In this document: positions 19,556-28,191 of the stretch, piece after piece
Numbering within the stretch: the first letter of the stretch is position 1
Layout of the letters: the number at the start of each line of letters is the position of its first letter
Assembly (NCBI RefSeq): GCF_029946505.1
Contig: NZ_JARZHG010000007.1
Span: 303,370-367,369, forward strand
Source of the DNA: Polyangium sp. y55x31
GTDB lineage: Bacteria; Myxococcota_A; Polyangia; Polyangiales; Polyangiaceae
Length of the DNA stretch: 64,000 bases
Direction: 5' to 3'
Translations under genes and position numbers: made by a program
The notes under the pieces: model-generated
Seen by the model: the letters and a program-made list of their open reading frames with translations, nothing else
The model's database searches: none
What the model was told of the DNA's origin: nothing

Positions 19556-20584
19556 CTACCAGCGGCCCTGCTGCACGCGGCCGATCATCTCGTAGGGATA
19601 TCCGGGCTCGAAGGCGCTGGCCTCGTCGAGGCGCTTCATGTCCTCGGCGGAGAGCACGAGCTCCGCGCCGGCGAGGCAAGCGTCGAGCTGTTCGATGTTG
19701 CGCGCGCCGAAAATGGCGCTCGTGACCGCGGGCTTGTGGATGAGCCACGCGAGCGCGACCGCTGCCTTCGTGCTATTGCGCTCCTGGGCGACGGCGGTGA
19801 CCGTGTCGAGAATGCGCCAGTTGCGCGGGGTATCGAAACCGGCGAGCTGGCTCTTCCACTTGTCGAGCCGCGCGCCCCCGGGCGGAGGCTGGTTTTTCTG
19901 GTACTTGCCGGTGAGAAACCCACCCGCGAGCGGCGACCACGGCAAGATGCCGAGCCCGAATTTCTTGCAGAGCGGCACGTGCTCGCGCTCGAGCTCGCGC
20001 GAGACGAGGCTGTATTGCATCTGGAGCGACACGAACGAGCTCAAATGCGAAGTCCGGCTCGTCCAGAGGCTATCGGTGAGCCGGTACGCCGCATAATTGC
20101 TGGCGCCGATGTAGAGGACTTTTCCTTGGCGCACGAGGTCGTCGAGCGCGCGGAGCGTCTCTTCCTCGGGCGTGTCGTTGTCCTGCATGTGAATCTGGTA
20201 CAGGTCGATTCGATCGGTGCGCAGGCGCCGGAGGCTGTCCTCGACGCAGCGCATGATGCGATATCGCGAGGCGCCCGTGCCGTTCGGGCCGTCGCCCATA
20301 CGAAAGCGGAATTTCGTGGCGAGGACCGTGCGCTCGCGGTGCTTGCCCTGCACGAGCCAGTTCCCGACGACGCGCTCGGACAGGCCCTCCTGCCCGTAGA
20401 CGTCGGCCGTGTCGATGAAATTCACGCCGCGGTCGAGGGCGCGGCTCATGATTGCGTGGGCTGTGGGCTCGTCACAGCCCACCTTGTGCATGAACGATTT
20501 CTCGTCGGCCTCGCCGAACGTCATGGCGCCGAGGCAAAGGGTGGAGACCTTGACGCCGCTGTTTCCGAGGGTGCGGTATTCCAT
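19556..20584 (-). CDS. Aldo/keto reductase
   Basis: The product is 342 aa, the usual length for the YajO/YhdN-type branch. The ATG has GAGAGGA upstream. An NADPH-dependent oxidoreductase of the TIM-barrel aldo/keto family. The catalytic tetrad is complete: D58 and Y63 (FIDTADVYG), K91 (VLATKF) and H132 (IDLYQIHMQ). The NADPH-binding C-terminal part (AIFGARNIEQLDACLAGAELVLS) is also typical. Substrate unknown. It converges on the PhnD-like gene with essentially no gap. Confidence 0.93.
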   Translation of the reverse strand: MEYRTLGNSGVKVSTLCLGAMTFGEADEKSFMHKVGCDEPTAHAIMSRALDRGVNFIDTADVYGQEGLSERVVGNWLVQGKHRERTVLATKFRFRMGDGPNGTGASRYRIMRCVEDSLRRLRTDRIDLYQIHMQDNDTPEEETLRALDDLVRQGKVLYIGASNYAAYRLTDSLWTSRTSHLSSFVSLQMQYSLVSRELEREHVPLCKKFGLGILPWSPLAGGFLTGKYQKNQPPPGGARLDKWKSQLAGFDTPRNWRILDTVTAVAQERNSTKAAVALAWLIHKPAVTSAIFGARNIEQLDACLAGAELVLSAEDMKRLDEASAFEPGYPYEMIGRVQQGRW

Positions 20585-20799
20585 GCGGTCCTCTCGCTTG
20601 GTTTGATGGGCCGTCCGAGTCTAGCGGCGAAAGCGCCGCTGTCGACCCCACCGGCGTCACGGTCCCCTCGGCCCAGGGCCCCGTCACCCGGCGCTCGGCT
20701 GCGCTCGAGGCGGCGCGTGGCGCGACGTCTCCGTCCCCCGCTTCGTAGCGCTTCCGGGCCATTGACGCGCGCCCGCCGCGCAGGTTACCTGCGGGGATC

Positions 20800-23208
20800 A
20801 TGAAACGTCGATTCTCCCGCGCTCGGATGTCCTGCGTCTCGCTCCTCGTCCCCCTCGCGCTCGTTTCTGGCTGCGCGGCCGGAGGCAATACGACGTCGAG
20901 CTCGAGCAGCGGCGGCCAGGGCGGCGACGGCGGCGAGGGGGGCTGGGGCGGGCCCGGGGGCACCGGCGGCACCGGCGGAATGGGCGGCACCGGCGGAATG
21001 GGCGGCACCGGCGGAATGGGCGGCGCGGGTGGGAGCGGCGGCCAAGGCGGCGTGGGTGGAAGCGGCGGCGCGGGCGGCAGCGGCGGCGGGAGCGTGTGTA
21101 CGCCCGGCGAATTGGATGCGTGTTATTCGGGCCCGCCGGGCACGCAAATCATCGGCCTGTGCAAAGCTGGGCTCAAGACGTGCCTCGACGACGGGAGCGG
21201 ATATGGCCCGTGTGTCGGCGAGGTCGTGCCCGTGGCCGAATCGTGCCAGACGATGGGCGACGACGATTGCGACGGACTCTCGAACGAGGAGGGCTGCGCC
21301 TGTAACCCCGGCGCGACGGCGCCTTGTTACACGGGGCCGATGGGCACGCTCGACAAGGGGTCGTGCAAGGCGGGCACGCAGACGTGTAATGCCGAGGGCA
21401 CGGCGTACGGGGCCTGCAATGGGCAGGTTTTACCGGCCGCCGAGACGTGCCTTTCTCCGGCAGACGAGGATTGCGACGGGCTCGTCAACGAGAGTGGTAC
21501 GGGCTGCGTCTGCACTCCGGGATCCACCACGGTTTGTTATACCGGACCGGGCGGGACGCTCGGCGTCGGCATTTGCAAGGCGGGCACGCAGACGTGTAAT
21601 GCCGACGGCACGGCCTATGGGCCCTGCGTGGGGCAGGTTTTACCCGCGACCGAGACGTGCGCGACGCCGGACGACGAGGATTGCGACGGGCTCATCAACG
21701 AGAGCGGCGTGGGCTGCGTCTGCCAGCCGGGATCCACCACGGTTTGTTATACCGGGCCGGGCGGGACGCTCGGCGTCGGCATCTGCAAGGCGGGCACGCA
21801 GACGTGTAATGCGCAGGGCTCGGCGTACGGGCCTTGCATGGGCGAGGTCTTGCCCCAGGCCGAGAATTGCATGACCCCCGAGGACGAGAGCTGCACCGGG
21901 CCCGTGGGCGACATGTGCGCCACGATGGGGTGGATCCGGTCGTTCGGCGATACGTTCGATCAGGACATCATCGACGTCGCCACGGACGCGCAGGGCAACG
22001 TGATCGTCGTGGGGCAGTTCGTCGGGACGATCGATCTCGGCGGAGGGCCGCTCTCGACGCCGAACACGGTGCACGACATCCTCGTGGCCAAATACGACGC
22101 GCAGGGCAATCACGTCTGGAGCCATCGATACGGCGCGAACGGCACGGACGGGGCGCGCGGCGTGGCCGTCGACAGCGCGGGAAACATCGTGGTGACGGGG
22201 GTTTTCCAGTCGACGGTCGATTTCGGCGGCGGGCCGCACGTGAGCGTGAGTGGAACGAGCGACGTGTTCGTGCTGAAGCTCTCGTCCGCAGGCGCGTTCC
22301 TGTGGAGCCGGGCGTACGGGGCCGCGGGCGGGGACGAGGGCTCGGCGATCACGGTGGATCCGGCGGGCAACGTGATCGTGGCGGGTCATTATCGCAACAC
22401 GGTCGATTTCGGCGGCGGCGCGTTGACGGCCGCGGGTCTCGACGACCATTTCGTGCTGAAGCTCGATCCAGCCGGGCTCCACGTCTGGAGCCGGAGCTAC
22501 GGCGACGCGAACAGCCAGGGGATGCGAGGCGTCGCCACGGACGCGACCGGCGCCGTGTATTTCACGGGCTTCATGGAGGGGACGGTCAATTTCGGCGGAG
22601 CGGACCTCATCAGCGCGGGCGGTCAGGACGCGATGCTGGTCAAGCTCTCGGCGGCGGGGCAACATCAATGGAGCCGCCGCCTCGGCGGAATCGGCACGCA
22701 GGTCGGCAATGGCGTCACCGTGGACGGCGCGGGGAACGTGATCGTGATCGGCACAGCCGCGAGCACGGTCGATTACGGCGGCGGAGACATGACGAGCGCG
22801 GGCAGCAACGACATCTTCGTCGCGAAGTACGCCGGCACGGGCGTGTTCCAGTGGGCCAAGCTCTTCGGGGACAGCGGCGATCAGGTCGGATTCGCCGTCG
22901 CGACGGACGCGCAAAACAACGTCGTGCTCGCGGGCCGGATGACGGGCTCGGTGAACTTCGGCGGCGCCTCGCCGATCGCGAGCCTGGGCGGCAACGACGC
23001 CTTCGTCGTGAAGCTCGACGCCCTCGGCGCGCACGTGTGGAGCCGCCGGGGCGGGGACAACCTCGAGCAATGGGGCCGCGCCGTGGCCGTGGACGGGTCG
23101 AGCAACGTGCTCGTCGGGGGGCGATTCCAGGGCACGCTGGACCTCGGAACCGGCTTCGTATCGAGCGCCGGCGCCAATGACGCGTACGTGGCGAAGCTCT
23201 TGCCCTGA
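20800..23208 (+). CDS. Large lipoprotein: Gly-rich linker, Cys-rich repeats and SBBP beta-propeller repeats
   Basis: The product is 802 aa. It has a lipobox (LALVSGCAAG, Cys25), then a Gly-rich linker with GGTGGMGG repeats (about 30-100). Four Cys-rich units of about 70 residues follow (CTPGSTTVCYTGPGGTLGVG...CKAGTQTC...ETC...DEDCDGL). The third and fourth are almost identical in DNA with a 210-bp period, implying recent duplication. From about 370 to the end are SBBP/beta-propeller repeats with recurrent GNVIVVGQFVGTIDLGGG and AFLWSRAYG motifs. A predicted surface adhesin or sensing protein; ligand unknown. The 215 bases upstream back onto the divergent reductase and should hold both promoters. 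Confidence 0.9.
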   Translation: MKRRFSRARMSCVSLLVPLALVSGCAAGGNTTSSSSSGGQGGDGGEGGWGGPGGTGGTGGMGGTGGMGGTGGMGGAGGSGGQGGVGGSGGAGGSGGGSVCTPGELDACYSGPPGTQIIGLCKAGLKTCLDDGSGYGPCVGEVVPVAESCQTMGDDDCDGLSNEEGCACNPGATAPCYTGPMGTLDKGSCKAGTQTCNAEGTAYGACNGQVLPAAETCLSPADEDCDGLVNESGTGCVCTPGSTTVCYTGPGGTLGVGICKAGTQTCNADGTAYGPCVGQVLPATETCATPDDEDCDGLINESGVGCVCQPGSTTVCYTGPGGTLGVGICKAGTQTCNAQGSAYGPCMGEVLPQAENCMTPEDESCTGPVGDMCATMGWIRSFGDTFDQDIIDVATDAQGNVIVVGQFVGTIDLGGGPLSTPNTVHDILVAKYDAQGNHVWSHRYGANGTDGARGVAVDSAGNIVVTGVFQSTVDFGGGPHVSVSGTSDVFVLKLSSAGAFLWSRAYGAAGGDEGSAITVDPAGNVIVAGHYRNTVDFGGGALTAAGLDDHFVLKLDPAGLHVWSRSYGDANSQGMRGVATDATGAVYFTGFMEGTVNFGGADLISAGGQDAMLVKLSAAGQHQWSRRLGGIGTQVGNGVTVDGAGNVIVIGTAASTVDYGGGDMTSAGSNDIFVAKYAGTGVFQWAKLFGDSGDQVGFAVATDAQNNVVLAGRMTGSVNFGGASPIASLGGNDAFVVKLDALGAHVWSRRGGDNLEQWGRAVAVDGSSNVLVGGRFQGTLDLGTGFVSSAGANDAYVAKLLP

Positions 23209-23214
23209 CCGCGA

Positions 23215-24885
23215 TCAGATCATGACGCCGAGGTGGGCCGCCACCTCGCCCACCGCCGTATACGCGGCTCCGACGGCATTCTCGAACGCGGGCAGGCCGT
23301 CGGAGTCGTGGCAGGCGAAGCTGATCTTGCCGAGCGGCTTCTTCGCCGAGAGGCGCGCCGCGCCGAAGACGAAGCCCTTTTCGGCGGTGAGCATCGCGTG
23401 CCCCCAGCGATAGATGTCGACGCCGGTGACGGTCGCGCGCACGCCGGGGATGACCTTCTCCAGGTCCGCGAGGATACGCTCCTCGTACTCCTCGAATGGC
23501 TTCGTTTGCAAGTCGATGCGGGCCGTGGGCCCGAAGAGCGGGCAATAACAGGAGAGCACGTTCGGCCGATCGAGCGGGGCGGCCGCGGGATCGGCGTGGC
23601 TCGTCCAGTCGGCCACGATGAAGTCGGTGAAGATGAAATCGCCGTGGACCCAGTTGTCGAAGCCGAGGTTCGGCGGCGTCTCGTTCACGTACACGGCCGC
23701 GACGATGTAGGGCGTGTATCGATACTCCTTGGCCTCGTCGCGCCCCGCGGCCCCGAGCTCGGGCACGACGTGCTTCGCGATGTACCGGTTCGCCGCGTAA
23801 ATCGCGGTCTTGGCACGGATCGTGGTGATCGCGCCGTCGATCATGAAAGAGACGTGGACCTCCTCGCCCTCGTTTTTCACGCGGAGGACGAATGCGCCGG
23901 TCTTGATGCGATCGGCGCCGATCTTCTCGGCGAGCATGAGCGCGAGGTAGGCATTGCCGCCCGGCTGGGAGAGGACCGGGCCGAATTCTGAGCAGAGAAA
24001 CCCGATCGCGGCCCAGGCCGAGACCTTGTCGTGCGTCGTGCCGAGCGCGGAGCGGACGTACGGGTCGAAAAACTCGCTGACCTCGGGCGCCCAGCCCTTC
24101 GCGGCGACGTATTCGGACAGCGTGAGGTTGTCGAGGCCGCGGACCTCGGGATCCGTGGTGGAGTTGTCCGTCGGCGTGTCGAATCCGAATTTCTGGTCCT
24201 GGCCCTCGTAGCTGTACCAGCCGATCATGTCCTGGCGGAAGGCCTTGAGGTCGTCGATGACGTCCGTCGGATAAGGCAGGGCATCCATGCCCGCCTCCCA
24301 GCCGTCCTCGTACCATTTGCCATCGAACCAATCGCCGTTCGCCGGGCCCTTGACGATGTATTTCTCGTCGACGATGGGCCCGCCGTCCATGTCGTAGCCC
24401 GTGATGATGCCGAGGTCCTCGTACGTCTCGTTGAGGTTGTCGTTGTACGGAAAGACGGTGTACGCCGCGGCCTGGCCGTGCGTGCGGTCCGGATCGCCGC
24501 CCTTCTTGGCGACGCCGCCCACGGGGTCCTCTTTTTCGAGGAGGAGGATGTTCGTGACCCCGCTCCGCTGCAATTTGCGCGCTGCGACGAGACCGCTGAT
24601 GCCGCCGCCGATGATCACGCAATCGTAAAGATCCCCCGAGACGGCGGGCAATTCGAAGGACTTGCCGTCGCGGACCTGGTGACAGATCGTGAAGACGTCG
24701 CCCTTGTACTGCGCGCCCGGCGGCGGGGTGCCCGTGCCCCCTTCGTCGCTGCATCCGGTGCCGAGGCCGCCGAGGAAGATCCCGGAGGCGCCGACGAGCA
24801 GGCCATTGAGAAAGTCGCGGCGTCGAATGCCAGACGCCAGCGTCCGGACGGGCTTCTGGTTCGGGGGGTCACTCTTGAATTTCAT
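23215..24885 (-). CDS. Tat-exported FAD/NAD(P)-dependent oxidoreductase (amine-oxidase-like)
   Basis: The product is 556 aa. The ATG at 24885 is five bases after AGGAGG; a GTG at 24891 overlaps the SD and is rejected. The N-terminus carries a twin-arginine signal (IRRRDFLNGLLVGASGIFLGG) and a following Cys (GTGC). Residues about 75-115 form the dinucleotide-binding fold (YDCVIIGGGISGLVAARKL...LLLEKEDPVGG). A C-terminal FAD segment is seen near PAFENAVGAAYTAVGEVAAHLG. Members oxidise amines or desaturate polyenes; the substrate is unknown. It is the last gene of a long minus-strand run, 28 bases after the aminotransferase. Confidence 0.88.
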   Translation of the reverse strand: MKFKSDPPNQKPVRTLASGIRRRDFLNGLLVGASGIFLGGLGTGCSDEGGTGTPPPGAQYKGDVFTICHQVRDGKSFELPAVSGDLYDCVIIGGGISGLVAARKLQRSGVTNILLLEKEDPVGGVAKKGGDPDRTHGQAAAYTVFPYNDNLNETYEDLGIITGYDMDGGPIVDEKYIVKGPANGDWFDGKWYEDGWEAGMDALPYPTDVIDDLKAFRQDMIGWYSYEGQDQKFGFDTPTDNSTTDPEVRGLDNLTLSEYVAAKGWAPEVSEFFDPYVRSALGTTHDKVSAWAAIGFLCSEFGPVLSQPGGNAYLALMLAEKIGADRIKTGAFVLRVKNEGEEVHVSFMIDGAITTIRAKTAIYAANRYIAKHVVPELGAAGRDEAKEYRYTPYIVAAVYVNETPPNLGFDNWVHGDFIFTDFIVADWTSHADPAAAPLDRPNVLSCYCPLFGPTARIDLQTKPFEEYEERILADLEKVIPGVRATVTGVDIYRWGHAMLTAEKGFVFGAARLSAKKPLGKISFACHDSDGLPAFENAVGAAYTAVGEVAAHLGVMI

Positions 24886-24913
24886 GCGCACCTCCTGAGG
24901 ATCCGGGAGGCGC

Positions 24914-26128
24914 TCAAGATACCCCTTCGGCCCGGAGCGCGTCTACGAGGCGCGTATATTCTTCCGGATCGTTGTAGATTTGCGCCGAAATACGGAGAAC
25001 CCTGCCGCGCGGGGGCGGAAAAGGGATCACGGGGACCTCGATGCCATGACGCGAAAAGAGGGCCTCCTGCAAAGGGTCGAGGAAAAGCGGGGGCGCGAGC
25101 GGATCGCCTCCGGCATCCGGCAGGCGGACGGCGGCGAGCGAGCCGATCATGGACGCGGGCGCGGGCGGAGGCGTGCCGAGGGCCTCGCACAAACGCTCCC
25201 GCGCGGCGAGAGCTGTCCGCCGGTTGTGCTCGGCGAGGGCCGGCGCGCCGCCCGGGAGGAGAGAATCCAGGAAACGAATCGCCTCGGGGAGGACGAGGTA
25301 CGGCGTGGGATCGTGCGTGCCGGTCCAGTCGAATTCGAGCCGGAAGCGCGATAGATCCGTCCGAGGGCTGTTCGCGCCGTGGCTGATCGAGAGCGGGCGG
25401 ATCTGCGCCTGTTTGTCAGGGCGCACGTGGAGAAACGCGGCTCCCTTGGGGGCGCACATCCATTTGTGGCAATTGCCGGTGTAATAGGCGGCGCCGAGCG
25501 CGCGGAGGTCGAGCGGGACCATGCCGGGGGCGTGGGCGCCGTCGACGAGGGTATCGATGCCGCGGCGGGCGAGCTCGGGGACGAGGCGCTCGACCGGGAA
25601 TACGAGCCCGGTCTGGCTCGTGACGTGGTCGACGAGCGCGAGGCGGGTGCGTGGCCCCGTGCAATCGAGGACGGCTCGGACGACGTCGTCGGGGGATTCG
25701 AGCGGAAATGGTACCGCAGCGACGACGACGCGGGCCCCGGCGCGCGCGGCCGCGGCCTCGAGGGCATTGCGGCAGGCGTTGTATTCGTGGTTCGTCGTGA
25801 CGAGCTCGTCGCCGGGGCGGAGGTCGAGCGAGCGAAGAACGGTATTGACACCGGCCGTCGCATTGGGGACGAACGCGAGGTCCGCGGCGCCCGCGCCGAC
25901 GAAATCCGCGAGGGCCCGAAGGGCAGCGTCGAGGAGCGGCTCGAGCTCGCGGACGAAAAACCGAACGGGCTCACGCTCCATCTGCGCCCGGAATCGATCC
26001 TGCGCCTCGCGAATGCGGAGCGGGCAGGCGCCGAAGGAGCCGTGATTGAGGAAGGTGATGGTGGGGTCGAGATCCCAGAGCGCCCGAACGCGGGCTGCGT
26101 GGGAGGGAGGGTATTCGTGAAGGGTCAT
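24914..26128 (-). CDS. Class V aminotransferase (isopenicillin-N epimerase/cysteine desulfurase-like)
   Basis: The product is 404 aa, a PLP enzyme of fold type I. The PLP-pairing aspartate is D196 in TLVDGAHAPGMVPLD, and the Schiff-base lysine is K222 in YYTGNCHKWMCAPKGAAFL, the pattern of isopenicillin-N epimerase-like proteins. The N-terminal FLNHGSFGACP also fits. It may be an aminotransferase, lyase or epimerase; the substrate is not deducible. It lies 13 bases after the membrane-protein gene and 28 before the flavin oxidoreductase. This suggests a small metabolic pair appended to the upstream defence-like genes. Confidence 0.9.
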   Translation of the reverse strand: MTLHEYPPSHAARVRALWDLDPTITFLNHGSFGACPLRIREAQDRFRAQMEREPVRFFVRELEPLLDAALRALADFVGAGAADLAFVPNATAGVNTVLRSLDLRPGDELVTTNHEYNACRNALEAAAARAGARVVVAAVPFPLESPDDVVRAVLDCTGPRTRLALVDHVTSQTGLVFPVERLVPELARRGIDTLVDGAHAPGMVPLDLRALGAAYYTGNCHKWMCAPKGAAFLHVRPDKQAQIRPLSISHGANSPRTDLSRFRLEFDWTGTHDPTPYLVLPEAIRFLDSLLPGGAPALAEHNRRTALAARERLCEALGTPPPAPASMIGSLAAVRLPDAGGDPLAPPLFLDPLQEALFSRHGIEVPVIPFPPPRGRVLRISAQIYNDPEEYTRLVDALRAEGVS

Positions 26129-26141
26129 CGGGTGCGGCGGT

Positions 26142-26645
26142 TCAGCGGCTGGCGATGAACAGGAGGCTGCCGCCGATGATGAGCACGTACAGGCCGAGGA
26201 GCACGACGGTCATCATGCCGACGAACGCCCAGAATTCGCGCTGGCGCTCGATCGCGGTCGCGATGAAATCGAGGCGCCCGTCGGTGGCGATGACCTGATT
26301 GATGCTGTCACGATACCGGAAGAGGCGCGAGCCGATGACGGCGTAGAGAACGGCGAGCACGAGGTACACGATGAAAGCGACGGCGCCGACCTCGCCGATC
26401 GCTCGTGCCATCGGGGACGAGGTCATCGCATAGAGGCCGAAGACCACGAGGCCGACGGCGCCGATGTAGCTCAGGGTGCCGAACAGGGTGATCCAGGGCC
26501 GCGTTTTCTGGAGCGAAAAGACGATCGCGTCGATCGAGGGATCGTGCGGGGTGTCGTCTTCGGCCGGCTTCTTTTTCTTGGGCCGCTTCGTGGTGTTCGT
26601 TTCCTTGGGCGCTTCGTACGGATTCAGCTCGTCCTCTTTCGACAC
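26142..26645 (-). CDS. Three-helix membrane protein (DUF5362-like)
   Basis: The product is 167 aa from a GTG at 26645, behind a strong GGGAGGGAGGG. A longer reading of the frame crosses the reverse transcriptase gene and is not real. A charged N-terminal 45 residues (NPYEAPKETNTTKRPKKKKP) precedes three membrane segments: about 64-86 (LFGTLSYIGAVGLVVFGLYAM), about 95-117 and about 140-165 (FVGMMTVVLLGLYVLIIGG). The pattern, including the cytosolic RDSINQVIATDGRLDFIATAIERQREFW between segments 2 and 3, resembles DUF5362 proteins of unknown function. It starts 56 bases after the reverse transcriptase. An effector role for the RT is possible but unproven; it may equally be a resident membrane protein. 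Confidence 0.8.
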   Translation of the reverse strand: MSKEDELNPYEAPKETNTTKRPKKKKPAEDDTPHDPSIDAIVFSLQKTRPWITLFGTLSYIGAVGLVVFGLYAMTSSPMARAIGEVGAVAFIVYLVLAVLYAVIGSRLFRYRDSINQVIATDGRLDFIATAIERQREFWAFVGMMTVVLLGLYVLIIGGSLLFIASR

Positions 26646-26701
26646 GATTCCCTCCCTCCCGCACGTGGGATCCACGCGAGAGTGGCTCCATGCAAATAGG
26701 A

Positions 26702-28126
26702 TTATTTCGACAGGATCTCCTCGACCTCGCGCTGCCATTTCGCGCCGAGCTCGGGGTGAATCATGCGCACGTACGCCGCGTACCCGCGCAGCCAGGCCGG
26801 AAAGTCGGGTTTTCCGCGGGCCTGGGAGGCGACGCCGTGGCGGCGGCAGTTGTTGAGGATGGCCTTGAACCGCCTCCGCTCCTCGCGCGGGATGGACGGC
26901 TTCTGGTCGACGACGAGGCCCGTCACGCGCTGGCGATTGCCCTTGCGCATGATACGGCGCTTCTTGACGTTCTCCGCAAAACCCTCCTGCTGGAGGATCG
27001 CATTGACCCACCAGAGGAACCGCCCGAGGCGCGCGGGCGGGTCGCGGAAGGAGAACGTGAGGTCGTCGGCATAACGGGTATACGTCGCGCCGGTCTTCTT
27101 GGCGAGCGCGTCGAGGCGCGCGTCGAGGCGGCGGCAGACGAGGTTCGCGAGGGCCGGCGAGGTGGGCGCGCCCTGCGGCAATGCGCCCGGCCAAGCCACG
27201 GCGCCATCCGGCAGCTTGGCGCGGTGGGTCGTGAGGCCGGCGAGCGCGACGGCGACCTCCTCGTCGTAATGGCGCCGGAAGAAGCCGACGACGCGGCGGT
27301 AATGGACCGTGGGAAAGAAGTCTTCGATGTCGACGCGCACGACGACGGCGGCGCCGACGTGGGGGGTCGCATTGGTGAGCGTGGAGCGCTCCTCGATGAA
27401 GCCGTGGGCCGCGGGGTGCGCGGGGATCTTGGCGAGGATCTCGCGCAAAATGGCGCGCTGGACGCCCTTCAATCGGACGCGGGGGGCCGAGATCTTCCGA
27501 AGTCCGCCGGTGCGCTTCGGGATCTCGAACTCGACGTATCCGCTCCCCTTGCCGGTGCCGGGGCGCATGAGGGCGGGCAGCTCGCCGAGCTCGACGCCGA
27601 CGAGCTTGGCCACATGGGCGCGGCTGCTCAGCTTGGGGACATCGACCTTCGGCGGGGTCCGGGTCGGGGCCGCGCCGCGGCGGAAGACATACCGGGAGCG
27701 AAAGAGGCCGAAGGTCCAGCCCGTGGGATTCCAGCCCCCGGGCGAGAGGGGGCTCGAAAACCGCGACGGGGAGGCGCGCCGATCGGGCGGCGCGACATCC
27801 GCGAGGCCGAGCGTCTGGACGGCGCCGCGCGCGGCGCTCGCGACGGCATTGTCGGCGTCCTTGACCATGCGGCGAAGGTGCTGCGCCGCGTTTCCCCGAG
27901 CGAAGACGAGCGGGACGATGCGGACGCCGCGGAGCCGCTCGCGCGGATCCTCGCTGCGCAGGAGCTTGCCGACGGGCCCGACGAAGGCGCGGCCCGCGTA
28001 GAAGCGCGCGACCTCGTACTCGGCGAGGCCCTGGTGTCGCTCGAGCAGCTCGGCGACGCGATCGAAGTTCGCGTCGGGATCGGCGAGCAAGGGCTTGAGC
28101 TCGAGGAGGAGGCCGACCAGGCTCAT
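26702..28126 (-). CDS. Retron-type reverse transcriptase with N-terminal helical extension
   Basis: The product is 474 aa. Residues 1-110 are helical and HEAT-like (LLRSEDPRERLRGVRIVPLV, then VKDADNAVASAARGAVQTLGL). RT motifs then follow in order: retron region X as NATPH (252-256, fitting NAxxH); motif A VVRVDIEDFFPTVH (D266); LPQGAPTSPALANL (about 316-329); the catalytic YADD (352-355); and region Y VTGLVV (401-406). These marks separate retron RTs from group II intron and DGR enzymes. Known myxobacterial retron RTs are of similar size with an N-terminal extension. Only 65 bases separate it from the upstream gene and 56 from the downstream one, so I could not place an msr-msd RNA. Confidence 0.9.
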   Translation of the reverse strand: MSLVGLLLELKPLLADPDANFDRVAELLERHQGLAEYEVARFYAGRAFVGPVGKLLRSEDPRERLRGVRIVPLVFARGNAAQHLRRMVKDADNAVASAARGAVQTLGLADVAPPDRRASPSRFSSPLSPGGWNPTGWTFGLFRSRYVFRRGAAPTRTPPKVDVPKLSSRAHVAKLVGVELGELPALMRPGTGKGSGYVEFEIPKRTGGLRKISAPRVRLKGVQRAILREILAKIPAHPAAHGFIEERSTLTNATPHVGAAVVVRVDIEDFFPTVHYRRVVGFFRRHYDEEVAVALAGLTTHRAKLPDGAVAWPGALPQGAPTSPALANLVCRRLDARLDALAKKTGATYTRYADDLTFSFRDPPARLGRFLWWVNAILQQEGFAENVKKRRIMRKGNRQRVTGLVVDQKPSIPREERRRFKAILNNCRRHGVASQARGKPDFPAWLRGYAAYVRMIHPELGAKWQREVEEILSK

Positions 28127-28191
28127 GGCGGCGCATCCTACCAGGGATGGGGGGAGGTTTTTAAGGGGGATGGAAGCGATACGCGAGGAGC

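Noticed and set aside
26646..28136. Fusion of the membrane protein with a long N-terminal part
   Set aside because: The upstream part is antisense-like Arg-rich translation in another frame of the RT gene; the GTG at 26645 has a strong SD.
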